A stretch of DNA of 8,354 nucleotides, from the NCBI GenBank assembly GCA_034434695.1, contig DAOTYY010000064.1, positions 1 through 8,354 on the forward strand, given 5' to 3'. Position 1 is the stretch's first letter. The number at the start of each line of letters is the position of its first letter. Of the stretch, positions 1 to 6,118 are shown piece after piece. Below the pieces are notes generated by a model that ran no database searches, was not told the DNA's origin, and worked only from the letters and a program-made list of their open reading frames with translations. This DNA comes from DYEC01 sp034434695. GTDB lineage: Bacteria; Chloroflexota; Anaerolineae; Anaerolineales; Anaerolineaceae. The translations under genes were made by a program, and so were the position numbers.

Positions 1-30
1 TTTCTGGGCGGGCTGCAAGCGGCGGGATAA
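1..30 (+). CDS. C-terminal end of an upstream gene (partial)
   Basis: Frame 1 reads FLGGLQAAG and stops at TAA (28-30), immediately before the palindromic repeats begin. That is where a gene end would be expected. Only nine residues are visible, so no family can be named. The other two forward frames also stay open for a short distance, but both run into the repeats, so frame 1 is preferred on position alone. Confidence 0.35.
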   Translation, partial: FLGGLQAAG

Positions 31-31
31 A

Positions 32-50
32 AACCTTGTAGGGCAAGGTT
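32..50. repeat. Small palindromic repeat, copy A
   Basis: A perfect inverted repeat has 7-bp arms, AACCTTG (32-38) and CAAGGTT (44-50), around a 5-nt loop. The 13-mer GTAGGGCAAGGTT (38-50) recurs at 143-155, so this belongs to a small local repeat family. It lies just after the presumed upstream stop codon and could act as a weak terminator or mRNA-end hairpin, but no T-tract follows. Confidence 0.6.
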
Positions 51-53
51 CTT

Positions 54-120
54 AAAGTCAAAAGTCGGAAGGATGAAGGCGAAAAAAGCTTCTGCCCTTC
101 GCCTTTTGACTTCTGACTTT
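54..120. repeat. Long imperfect hairpin, arms beginning AAAGTCA
   Basis: The left arm begins AAAGTCAAAAGTC and the right arm ends GACTTCTGACTTT. The inner arms are also partly complementary (GAAGGCG with CGCCTT) and meet at an AAGCTT palindrome (86-91). The whole 67 bp is therefore an imperfect palindrome centred near 87-88. It resembles the intergenic palindromic repeats that many bacterial genomes carry in multiple copies. Only one copy is present here. No coding potential is seen. Confidence 0.6.
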
Positions 121-142
121 CATTGCCTTGCGCTGCAGCTTC

Positions 143-166
143 GTAGGGCAAGGTTTCAACTTGCCC
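143..166. repeat. Small palindromic repeat, copy B
   Basis: The 13-mer GTAGGGCAAGGTT found at 38-50 recurs at 143-155. In this copy GGGCAAG (146-152) pairs with CTTGCCC (160-166) around a 7-nt loop. The two copies share the core but use different partner arms, as expected for diverged short palindromic elements. Confidence 0.55.
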
Positions 167-201
167 AGCCTTACACGGAAAACCCAGCCGCTCTATAGTT
201 A

Positions 202-330
202 CGCAAGTTACAAACTTGCGCCACATTTCCCCCTCTCCCTCCTATGGGAGAGGGGCAGGGGGTGAGGGTCAAACCCGCCTGCGCAATTTACAAACTTGCG
301 CCACAATGCAATTTACAAATTTGCGCTGCA
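202..330. repeat. Three copies of a 23-bp palindromic repeat
   Basis: Related 23-bp units lie at 203-225, 283-305 and 308-330. Their core is GCAA-TTACAAA-TTGCG followed by CCACA or CTGCA. In the first copy the palindrome is perfect, CGCAAGTT-ACA-AACTTGCG (202-220). The second and third have mismatched arms. Copies two and three are separated by only 2 nt, and another hairpin (230-255) lies between copies one and two. The stretch looks like REP-type intergenic repeats. It is not CRISPR: units are too few, spacing is irregular and there are no uniform spacers. Confidence 0.7.
230..255. repeat. GC-rich hairpin with perfect 10-bp arms
   Basis: CCCCTCTCCC (230-239) and GGGAGAGGGG (246-255) form a perfect 10-bp stem with loop TCCTAT. 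Similar hairpins of pyrimidine-rich and purine-rich arms are common intergenic repeats in unrelated bacteria. It is placed between two copies of the 23-bp repeat. No T-run follows, so it does not look like a canonical terminator. Confidence 0.65.
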
Positions 331-342
331 ACGAGCCTTGCA

Positions 343-434
343 GGTGTTGAAAAAGTCATATATGGCGCATATCTATACGAAAAACAGGCTGTTTTACCGC
401 TATATATAGGGAGTGTGTTTTGTTTTTCAACACC
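343..434. mobile_element. 92-bp near-palindrome with 12-bp perfect inverted ends (MITE-like)
   Basis: GGTGTTGAAAAA (343-354) is repeated exactly as its reverse complement TTTTTCAACACC (423-434). A second perfect palindrome, AAAACAG-G-CTGTTTT (381-395), sits at the exact centre. Between them, AT-rich stretches near 366-379 and 396-406 are also roughly complementary. The unit could therefore fold into one long imperfect hairpin. It encodes nothing and sits just upstream of the cold-shock promoter. A miniature non-autonomous transposable element is the best explanation. No clear target-site duplication is visible, so a large cruciform or a transcription-terminating hairpin remains possible. Confidence 0.5.
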
Positions 435-450
435 CTCAATGAATCGCTTC

Positions 451-479
451 TTGACATGCGCTTTGAACCGTGATAATCT
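451..479 (+). promoter_or_regulatory. Sigma70-type promoter of the cold-shock gene
   Basis: A consensus -35 box TTGACA (451-456) is separated by exactly 17 bp from the -10 box TAATCT (474-479). A TGA immediately before the -10 (471-473) also fits an extended -10. Transcription would start near 486, leaving a leader of about 108 nt before the start codon. This is the strongest promoter-like sequence in the window. Confidence 0.8.
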
Positions 480-485
480 TATGAA

Positions 486-593
486 CGAGGGAGATACATT
501 GGCTTTGCTGGTTTTGTCGGGCGGATTTTTTCATGTGGATGACCGGCGGTCAGTCAATCTCCAATTTTTTGTTTAAATGATGGAGAAAGGATT
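486..593 (+). promoter_or_regulatory. Cold-shock gene leader with possible competing pairings at the ribosome site
   Basis: Long structured 5' leaders are known for cspA-type genes and control their translation by temperature. Here the ribosome-binding region TGGAGA (581-586) is complementary to TCTCCA (558-563), which could fold into a hairpin hiding the site. The overlapping segment ATCTCC (557-562) is also complementary to GGAGAT (490-495), near the predicted transcript start. The two pairings exclude each other. Each involves only about 6 bp and purine-rich matches arise easily by chance, so this is a candidate only. No match to a known riboswitch class was recognised. Confidence 0.4.
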
Positions 594-809
594 ATGTCAG
601 AGCGTTATACAGGGACCGTAAAGTGGTTCAATGCCACCAAAGGCTACGGCTTCATCGGTCGTGGCGATGGAACAGAGGATGTTTTTGTGCATTTCTCTGC
701 AATTCAGATGGGGGGGTATAAGAAGCTTCTAGAGGGACAAAAGGTGGAATTCACCATTGAACAAGGACCTAAAGGGCTTCAGGCAGCCAATGTTACCGTC
801 ATTGAGTAA
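594..809 (+). CDS. Cold-shock domain protein (CspA family)
   Basis: This 71-residue protein is a single cold-shock domain, a five-stranded OB-fold that binds single-stranded RNA and DNA and acts in the cytoplasm as an RNA chaperone. It begins MSERYTGTVKWFN and carries RNP1 (KGYGFIGR, residues 16-23) and RNP2 (VFVHF, 30-34), with aromatic binding residues W11, F12, Y18, F20, F31, H33 and F34. Length is normal for the family (65-75 residues). The ATG follows a purine-rich GGAGAAAGG (582-590) at good spacing. It has its own strong promoter and long leader upstream and a terminator directly downstream, so it is monocistronic. Whether it is cold-induced or constitutive cannot be told from the protein, since many Csp paralogues are not cold-induced. 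Confidence 0.97.
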   Translation: MSERYTGTVKWFNATKGYGFIGRGDGTEDVFVHFSAIQMGGYKKLLEGQKVEFTIEQGPKGLQAANVTVIE

Positions 810-830
810 GAACCGGTCTTAAACCCATCA

Positions 831-860
831 GGGGCTGTTCAGAAAGGACAGCCCCTTCTT
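831..860 (+). terminator. Rho-independent terminator after the cold-shock gene
   Basis: GGGGCTGTTC (831-840) and GGACAGCCCC (846-855) form a 10-bp stem with one G-U pair and a 5-nt loop AGAAA, followed by TTCTTC. It begins about 20 nt after the cold-shock stop codon. The convergent minus-strand gene ends at 860, directly against it. On the minus strand the hairpin is not followed by a T-run, so termination in that direction would be weaker. Confidence 0.8.
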
Positions 861-1516
861 CATCGTTTAAATCCAAACCAGTAAGCAAACAACTTAATAT
901 ATTCCTCTACTGTAACCTTACGACCAAGTGCGCTAGCCCACCATGTACTGGAGCGATACCAGTGTCCGCTGACCGGACGGACAATGATCTTCCTGTCACT
1001 ACCCTTAAACACATCTCGGAAGATCAGACGGGTGCGCATGGTGTGAAAGGGGTCGGTGATGACAATACATGAGTTGATAAACTCGCGCTCCATTAGCTGC
1101 CGCAGTGCAACTGCCTCATCATAGGTCGAGTCGGCGTGCTGGTCGGTCACCCGGATCGCGGTGGGGGGAATACCTAAATTTAATGCTTCCAATTTGAGAT
1201 GCTCGATATAGTCAATGTTGTAGCCTGCCAGCGCCTCGCCGGTTTCTGTAAGGATGTAGATTTGTGCGTAGCCTTCATGGTACAACCGCGCTGCTTCCTC
1301 CATGCGGGGCATGCCGCCGCCGCTCAACACGGCAACTGCCTGTGCCTTTTCCAGCGGGTCGGCAATGATCAAAAAACCCCCGATTGCCAGCAGCACCGCT
1401 TCCAGAACGAACGCCGATACCATCAAGAACAACACGAGCAAAGTCAAACTGCCAATGGAGGTCAGGTAGCATGAGCGGCGCGGCGGGTCGGGAAGCGGGG
1501 AAGGCGGTGCAGCCAT
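860..1516 (-). CDS. Membrane-anchored DUF218 protein (YdcF/SanA/ElyC-like)
   Basis: This 218-residue protein has a proline-rich N-terminus, one strongly hydrophobic segment (about 20-51, probably one long or two short membrane helices) and a DUF218 domain (about 57-205). Family motifs are visible: the SGGG loop (65-68), an R-x-E-E-A-A-x-L-Y helix (71-79), STYDEA (130-135, equivalent to the usual nTxeNA) and DPFHTMR (155-161) with conserved H158 and R161. Relatives SanA and ElyC are inner-membrane proteins linked to envelope integrity, and YdcF binds S-adenosylmethionine. The reaction is generally unknown, so no substrate is claimed. The ATG lies 9 nt after the stop of the upstream PLP-enzyme gene. 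Its Shine-Dalgarno AGGA (complement of 1524-1527) overlaps that stop, implying co-transcription and probable coupling. Confidence 0.85.
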   Translation of the reverse strand: MAAPPSPLPDPPRRSCYLTSIGSLTLLVLFLMVSAFVLEAVLLAIGGFLIIADPLEKAQAVAVLSGGGMPRMEEAARLYHEGYAQIYILTETGEALAGYNIDYIEHLKLEALNLGIPPTAIRVTDQHADSTYDEAVALRQLMEREFINSCIVITDPFHTMRTRLIFRDVFKGSDRKIIVRPVSGHWYRSSTWWASALGRKVTVEEYIKLFAYWFGFKR

Positions 1517-1525
1517 GCTGACATC

Positions 1526-2677
1526 CTATCGCGAACGCAGGGCGCGTTTCATTCTCTCCAGTGCTTCTGCCAAAATTGCACGCGGGCAGCCAAAGTTTAG
1601 ACGAACAAAACCCTCTCCACCTTTACCGAAACGTCTGCCATCTTCTAAAGCAACCCGCGCCTTATTCAGGAAGAAGTGGAACGGCGGCTCTGGCAAATTG
1701 GCTTCCCGGCAGTCCAGCCATGCGAGATAAGTGCCTTCCGGGGTGTTCATTTTGATTTCCGGTAATTCATTACGAAGAAAATCGGCTAAATAATTGCGGT
1801 TTGCTTCCAAATAGATGAGCAGTTCTTCCAGCCAGGGTTCTCCGTATCGGTAAGCAGCCAGCGCGGCTATTTGTCCCAGAACATTGACGCCGGGCACCAA
1901 TCCGCGTGTTGAGCTTTCTATTTTTTTGCGCAATCGCGGATTTTGCGCAATGGCATAAGAACACCCAAGACCGGCAATGTTATATGTCTTGCTGGGTGCC
2001 ATCAGAGTCACGGTGTTCTGGGCTATTTCTTCTGAAAGCGTTGCCATCGGAATGTGCTGGTGACCGGAAAAGATCAGATCACAGTGTATTTCATCAGAGC
2101 AGATAACCATCCGGTGATGAAGGCAGATTTCAGCCATACGTTCCAGCTCATCCTGGCGAAAAACACGTCCAACTGGATTGTGCGGGTTGCAAAGCAAAAA
2201 GAGGCGCGTTTTTTCCGTGACAGCAGCTTCAAAGTCTTCAAAGTTGATTTGGTAACCTTGCGGTGTATTGGTTAGCTCCATTTCTTGCTGAGCGAAGCTG
2301 CCATTGGCTGCTACATGTAAAAAAGGCGGATATACAGGGGTTTGAATGAAGATACCCTCGCCTGGGGAAACCAGCGCTTGACAAACCAAATTGAAGCCGG
2401 TGACCACACCGGGCAGAAGCATGATGTCCTCAGGTTGAATGTGCCACTGATAGCGCGCTGCCATGCGCTCAACGATAGCTTCAATCAGTTCCGGCATTTC
2501 TATTGGGTAACCAAAGATGCCGTGGTCCACGCGGTCATGCAGCGCTTGTAAAACTGCCGGAGGGGAAACAAAATCCATATCCGCTACCCAGAGCGGCAAC
2601 ACATCCGTATCGTACCTGCGCCATTTACCGCTTTCTGTTTTGTGACGATCAATGATTTGGTCAAAGTCGAAGTTCAC
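1526..2677 (-). CDS. patB: PatB/MalY-type PLP-dependent C-S lyase or aminotransferase
   Basis: This 383-residue fold-type I PLP enzyme is of full family length. The start MNFDFDQIIDR and the block DVLPLWVADMDFVSPP (25-40) are typical of the MalY/PatB cystathionine beta-lyase group. Cofactor residues are in place: Y116, N167 in NPHNPVG, D195 in SDEIH, the Schiff-base K230 in APSKTYNIAGL, and carboxylate-binding R359 in FVRLNFG. The likely reaction is beta-elimination of cystathionine or cysteine conjugates to give thiol or sulfide, pyruvate and ammonia in the cytoplasm. Some relatives act mainly as aminotransferases, and sequence alone does not decide. The start is GTG (complement of 2675-2677), preceded by GAGGTG at 5-nt spacing. 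A DUF218 gene follows 9 nt downstream. Confidence 0.92.
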   Translation of the reverse strand: MNFDFDQIIDRHKTESGKWRRYDTDVLPLWVADMDFVSPPAVLQALHDRVDHGIFGYPIEMPELIEAIVERMAARYQWHIQPEDIMLLPGVVTGFNLVCQALVSPGEGIFIQTPVYPPFLHVAANGSFAQQEMELTNTPQGYQINFEDFEAAVTEKTRLFLLCNPHNPVGRVFRQDELERMAEICLHHRMVICSDEIHCDLIFSGHQHIPMATLSEEIAQNTVTLMAPSKTYNIAGLGCSYAIAQNPRLRKKIESSTRGLVPGVNVLGQIAALAAYRYGEPWLEELLIYLEANRNYLADFLRNELPEIKMNTPEGTYLAWLDCREANLPEPPFHFFLNKARVALEDGRRFGKGGEGFVRLNFGCPRAILAEALERMKRALRSR

Positions 2678-2707
2678 GGTTGCACCTCATTGTCAATGGC
2701 TGAAGGG

Positions 2708-2713
2708 ATTATA
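2708..2713 (-). promoter_or_regulatory. Probable -10 box for the PatB-like gene
   Basis: On the minus strand a perfect TATAAT occurs (complement of 2708-2713), about 30 nt before the GTG start of the PatB-like gene. No good -35 hexamer is found at 16-18 bp. The TTGACG on this strand (complement of 2742-2747) is 28 bp away, too far. The promoter may depend on an activator or be weak. Confidence 0.45.
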
Positions 2714-2773
2714 CTGCAAAGTGATGGAATGGCTGTTGCAGCGTCAAGGGTAACAAAATCGGACAAATTTCTT

Positions 2774-2782
2774 TGGTATACT
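2774..2782 (+). promoter_or_regulatory. Extended -10 promoter of the methyltransferase gene
   Basis: TGG followed by TATACT (2777-2782) fits an extended -10 element. No convincing -35 is seen. Transcription would start near 2789, only about 8 nt before the chosen ATG at 2797. The mRNA would then have almost no leader. The AAGG directly touching the ATG is too close to work as a ribosome site. Confidence 0.45.
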
Positions 2783-2796
2783 TTCTATTGTTAAGG

Positions 2797-3729
2797 ATGA
2801 CAGAATACCACAAACCCCCAGATTTATTGATTTTGACTTCGCCGGATTGGCAAGACTATGAACTGCTGGATAGCGGCGGCGGGTATAAACTGGAGCGCTT
2901 TGGGAAGTACCGGCTCGTCCGCCCCGAAGCTGAAGCTGTCTGGCAGCGCGCTCTCCCAGAGGCAGAGTGGCAGCAGGCTCATGCTATTTTTCATCCCGGC
3001 GCAGAGGAGAGCGGCGGGCATTGGGAAAGGAAGCAGCGCCTGCCCGAGTCCTGGACTTTGAGATATGGCATTTTGCGCTTTGAAGTGATGCTGACGGCTT
3101 CTCGCCATATTGGCGTTTTCCCGGAGCAGGCTTGTTCATGGGATTGGTTGGCAGGTCTGATCCGCGCCGCGGCTCGTCCCGTGCAGGTTCTTAATTTATT
3201 TGGCTACACGGGTCTGGCAAGCCTGGCTACTATCGCGGCTGGGGCAAGGGTTACCCATGTGGATGCTTCGCGAAAAGCCATTGAATGGGCAAAGAGAAAT
3301 CAAGCAGTATGCGGATTCACAGAGCGGCCTGTGCGCTGGATCGTGGACGATGCGCTGAAGTTCATCAAACGGGAAGCCCGGCGTGGGGTTCAATATGATG
3401 GGTTGATCCTCGATCCGCCCAAGTTTGGGCGTGGACCCAAAGGCGAGGTATGGGAGTTCTACAAGCTGCTTTCTGAACTGCTGAAAGCCTGCCGCGAGGT
3501 GTTGAGTACACAGCCGCTCTTTGTTGTGTTGACAGCCTACGCAGTCAAGGCTTCGGCGTTGACGTTGCATTATGCAATTCGGGAAATGATGTCGGGCTAT
3601 TCTGGGATCACCGAAGCCGGCGAGATCGCACTCGTGGAAAGCAGCGCCGGACGGTATTTATCCACATCTATCTTTGCCCGCTGGTCGGCACAAAAAGCCA
3701 GTCATTTACAAGAAACAGAAAGGTTGTAA
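2797..3729 (+). CDS. Class I SAM-dependent methyltransferase, RlmI-like (COG1092 type)
   Basis: The protein has 310 residues from this ATG. An N-terminal beta-rich part (about 18-107, with YELLDSGGGYKLERFGKYRLVRP) precedes a Rossmann methyltransferase domain. SAM motif I is VLNLFGYTG (131-139), the acidic residue after strand 2 is D156 in HVDAS, the adenine-contacting region is VDDAL (183-187), and motif IV is DPPKFGRG (206-213). This resembles RlmI-type rRNA methyltransferases, but the PUA domain of E. coli RlmI is absent. The stretch after strand 5 (LTAYAVKAS, 245-253) has no cysteine where I would expect the catalytic one of m5C enzymes. Methylation of RNA is likely, with target base and position unknown. 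In-frame TTG codons at 2773 and 2788 are alternative starts. The first would overlap the -10 box. proC follows after 1 nt. Confidence 0.85.
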   Translation: MTEYHKPPDLLILTSPDWQDYELLDSGGGYKLERFGKYRLVRPEAEAVWQRALPEAEWQQAHAIFHPGAEESGGHWERKQRLPESWTLRYGILRFEVMLTASRHIGVFPEQACSWDWLAGLIRAAARPVQVLNLFGYTGLASLATIAAGARVTHVDASRKAIEWAKRNQAVCGFTERPVRWIVDDALKFIKREARRGVQYDGLILDPPKFGRGPKGEVWEFYKLLSELLKACREVLSTQPLFVVLTAYAVKASALTLHYAIREMMSGYSGITEAGEIALVESSAGRYLSTSIFARWSAQKASHLQETERL

Positions 3730-3730
3730 G

Positions 3731-4588
3731 ATGAATGCTTGTGACGAGCTAAAAATAACGGTTGTTGGTCCCGGTGTGATGGGGGAAGCGATGATTGCCG
3801 GCATGTTGCGGAAAAATGTGACCATACCACAGTGTATTCTCGCCAGTGGTCCTGAGTTGGATCGCAATGAGGAATTACGCGAACGGTATGGCATATCGGT
3901 AACTTCGGATAACGCTGCTGCTGTGCAACAGGCGGATGTAGTGATTCTTTCGATTAAACCGCAGTTATTGCAGCGTGTGCTTAAAGGATTGAAGAATAAA
4001 ATTCCCGCTCATGCGCTGGTGCTTTCTATTGTGGCGGGCGCTTCTATTCAGACGATCAGTGAAGGGTTGAACCACCCCCACATTGTGCGCTCCATGCCGA
4101 ATACCCCCGGACAGATAGGCGCAGGGATAACGGTTTGGACGCATTCATCCTCTGTCACCCCCCAGCAGGCTGAGCAGGCGCGCCGCATCCTGGGGGCGTT
4201 GGGGTTGGAAGTATTTGTGGAAGAAGAAAACTACCTTGACATGGCAACTGCGCTCTCTGGAACCGGACCGGCGTATGTGTACTTGTTCATGGAAGCGATG
4301 ATTGACGCCGGTGTGCATTTGGGGTTCTCGCGTAAGATTTCCGAGCAACTGGTGGTTCAGACAATTCTCGGCTCCGTTGCTTATTACAAATCCAAAGGTG
4401 TGCATGTTGCCAAATTGCGCAACGAGGTCACCTCGCCGGGTGGAACAACGGCTGAGGCGTTGTACTACCTTGAAAAGGCAGGCTTTCGCACGGCAATGTC
4501 CCGCGCCATTTGGGCGGCTTATGAACGCTCGAAAGAACTGGGTCAGGGACTCAATGGGCATATGCCGGAAGCAAAAACGGGCGGGTGA
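3731..4588 (+). CDS. proC: Pyrroline-5-carboxylate reductase
   Basis: This 285-residue cytoplasmic enzyme catalyses the last step of proline synthesis, reducing 1-pyrroline-5-carboxylate with NAD(P)H. The N-terminal Rossmann domain begins KITVVGPGVMGEAM, giving GxGxMG at 13-18 (most relatives have GCGNMG or GAGNMG). RSMPNTPGQIGAG (120-132) follows. The helical dimerisation and active-site domain carries ALSGTGPAY (174-182) and the family signature near TSPGGTTAEAL (234-244). The ATG at 3731 is chosen because AAAGG (3719-3723) lies 7 nt upstream. A further upstream in-frame ATG at 3674 would add 19 basic residues lying inside the methyltransferase gene. One nucleotide separates it from the methyltransferase stop, indicating an operon and translational coupling. 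No sign of damage. Confidence 0.96.
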   Translation: MNACDELKITVVGPGVMGEAMIAGMLRKNVTIPQCILASGPELDRNEELRERYGISVTSDNAAAVQQADVVILSIKPQLLQRVLKGLKNKIPAHALVLSIVAGASIQTISEGLNHPHIVRSMPNTPGQIGAGITVWTHSSSVTPQQAEQARRILGALGLEVFVEEENYLDMATALSGTGPAYVYLFMEAMIDAGVHLGFSRKISEQLVVQTILGSVAYYKSKGVHVAKLRNEVTSPGGTTAEALYYLEKAGFRTAMSRAIWAAYERSKELGQGLNGHMPEAKTGG

Positions 4589-4654
4589 ACCGCTGGCTTT
4601 GATAAACGTTTAAGTCGGCGGTTGTCCGTTGGTGTAGGGCTGGGGTTTTGGCGA

Positions 4655-6079
4655 ATGAGAGACAGCCGTTTGATGTTGGCGCTTTGGGCGTTTTTGCCGC
4701 TGGTTGTGGCGGCTGCCTTAACCCTGTCACCGCGGGCATATGTGCTGGATGAATTTTGGACGCAGGCGCGGCAGGCGCGCCGCTGGCAGCAGCTCTCCCA
4801 GCAAGTCAAAGCGCTGCGGGAGATTACCACGTTTGAACCCTGGCGGGCTGACCTTTGGGAGCAAATCGGCAGCCTTGAAATGGCTTCTGGAGAGTGGCAG
4901 AACGCCATTGAGGCATATCAGGCTGCCAGAGCGCGGGGGGAACTTTCGCCAGAAGGACAGCTTGCGTTGGGGAATGCTTTTTGGAATCTTGGAAAACGTG
5001 AGCAGGCGGCAGCTCTTTGGTCACTGTTGATGACAAATGGAGAATTGCCGCTCAGTGCTTATGCAACGATTGCCGGGCTGTACCGCAAGGCGGGCGACTT
5101 TGCTGACTCCGAGAAGGTCTTAAGGGAGTGGCTGCGGCGGGAAGAAGACCACCCTCAAGCCAATTACCAGCTCGGTTTGCTTTTATCGCTCAGTCATCCG
5201 CAGGAAGCCCGGCACTATTTGCAAAAGGCAGCAGGAGATGCGGGATTGGTTTCAAAAGCCCGCGCCCTGGAAGAGATTATCGTTGCGGTATCCCATGAAC
5301 AGGATGCCGCTTATCGTTTTCTCCAGATTGGGCGCACGCTGGGCAGTCTGGAAGAATGGGATATTGCCAGGCTGGCTTTTGAGGCTGCTGTTCGTGCCAA
5401 TCCTGGCTATGCCGAAGCATGGGCACTGCTGGGCGAGGCGCAGCAACATTTGGGACAGGATGGGCTGCCACAATTGCAGCACGCGCTTGAGTTGAAACCC
5501 GATTCAACCCTTGCCCAGGCTTTGCTGGCGCTTTACTGGCGACGGCATGGAAAACCACAAACTGCGCTGGGTTACTTGCTGGATGCTGCTGAGCAAGAGC
5601 CGAAACAGGCTGTCTGGTTGGTTGAACTGGGCAATACCGCTGCTGAAAGCGGAGACGACAAAACTGCACTGGGTTATTTTCGACGGGCGACAGAAATCGA
5701 GCCGCAAAGTCCGCTCGTCTGGCGCAGTCTGGCACAGTTCTGCGTCTCACATGGATTGCTGGTGCGCGAAGAGGGATTGCCGGCAGCCCGTCAGTTGCTT
5801 ACTCTGACGCCTGATGACCCAGCCGCGCTGGATTTGATGGGGGCGATCCTGTTAAGTCTGGAAGATTTAGAAAGTTCGGAACGTTTCTTGCAACTTGCTC
5901 TTCAGCGTGACCAGGCTTTTCCTGATGCCCATTTGCACCTCGGACAGGTGTACCTGATGATGGAACAGTTGGACGCGGCGCATTATCACCTGAAACGGGC
6001 TTTGGAGCTTTCCGAAGAAGGTGATCCAGTATGGCGGATGGCGAAGCGGCTGCTTGAACGCAGCTTTGCGGGCAGATGA
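4655..6079 (+). CDS. Membrane-anchored tetratricopeptide-repeat protein
   Basis: From this ATG the protein has 474 residues. It has a single N-terminal hydrophobic helix (about 7-25) with basic residues before it, so the rest probably lies outside the cytoplasmic membrane. The remainder is nearly all TPR-like helical hairpins, roughly at 64-95, 100-128, 134-165, 168-193, 219-250, 253-282, 286-316, 319-350, 355-385, 390-419 and 423-453. Several show the W-LG-Y-A-P pattern, for example DLWEQIGSLEMASGEWQNAI and AHLHLGQVYLMMEQLDAA. TPR arrays serve as protein-binding scaffolds, and no enzymatic domain is present. It lies 66 nt after proC and 39 nt before a lipoprotein gene. The start is uncertain: TTG 4622 and ATG 4673 are in frame and none has a clear Shine-Dalgarno. 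The partner is unknown. Confidence 0.85.
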   Translation: MRDSRLMLALWAFLPLVVAAALTLSPRAYVLDEFWTQARQARRWQQLSQQVKALREITTFEPWRADLWEQIGSLEMASGEWQNAIEAYQAARARGELSPEGQLALGNAFWNLGKREQAAALWSLLMTNGELPLSAYATIAGLYRKAGDFADSEKVLREWLRREEDHPQANYQLGLLLSLSHPQEARHYLQKAAGDAGLVSKARALEEIIVAVSHEQDAAYRFLQIGRTLGSLEEWDIARLAFEAAVRANPGYAEAWALLGEAQQHLGQDGLPQLQHALELKPDSTLAQALLALYWRRHGKPQTALGYLLDAAEQEPKQAVWLVELGNTAAESGDDKTALGYFRRATEIEPQSPLVWRSLAQFCVSHGLLVREEGLPAARQLLTLTPDDPAALDLMGAILLSLEDLESSERFLQLALQRDQAFPDAHLHLGQVYLMMEQLDAAHYHLKRALELSEEGDPVWRMAKRLLERSFAGR

Positions 6080-6118
6080 GAATGGGCTGGGGTCACCTCA
6101 TAGCGCAGCAGGAGACGC

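Noticed and set aside
202..330. Possible CRISPR array
   Set aside because: There are only three degenerate 23-bp copies with gaps of 57 and 2 nt, no uniform spacers and no cas genes.
244..576. Open frame of 110 codons before the cold-shock gene
   Set aside because: It begins inside a hairpin repeat, runs across the 23-bp repeats, the 92-bp palindrome and the cold-shock promoter, has no ribosome site, and its product looks like random translation of repeats.
1199..1474. Plus-strand frame inside the DUF218 gene
   Set aside because: It lies wholly opposite a well-supported conserved gene and has no family features of its own.
3674..3730. Upstream proC start adding 19 residues
   Set aside because: The extension is basic, lies within the methyltransferase gene and has no homologous counterpart in ProC. 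The ATG at 3731 has a good ribosome site.
4302..4613. Second frame overlapping the end of proC
   Set aside because: proC is intact in its own frame through this stretch. The overlapping frame has low-complexity, arginine-rich content and no ribosome site.
5277..5750. 157-codon minus-strand frame inside the TPR gene
   Set aside because: It is the antisense shadow of the TPR repeats, with no recognisable domain or start signal.
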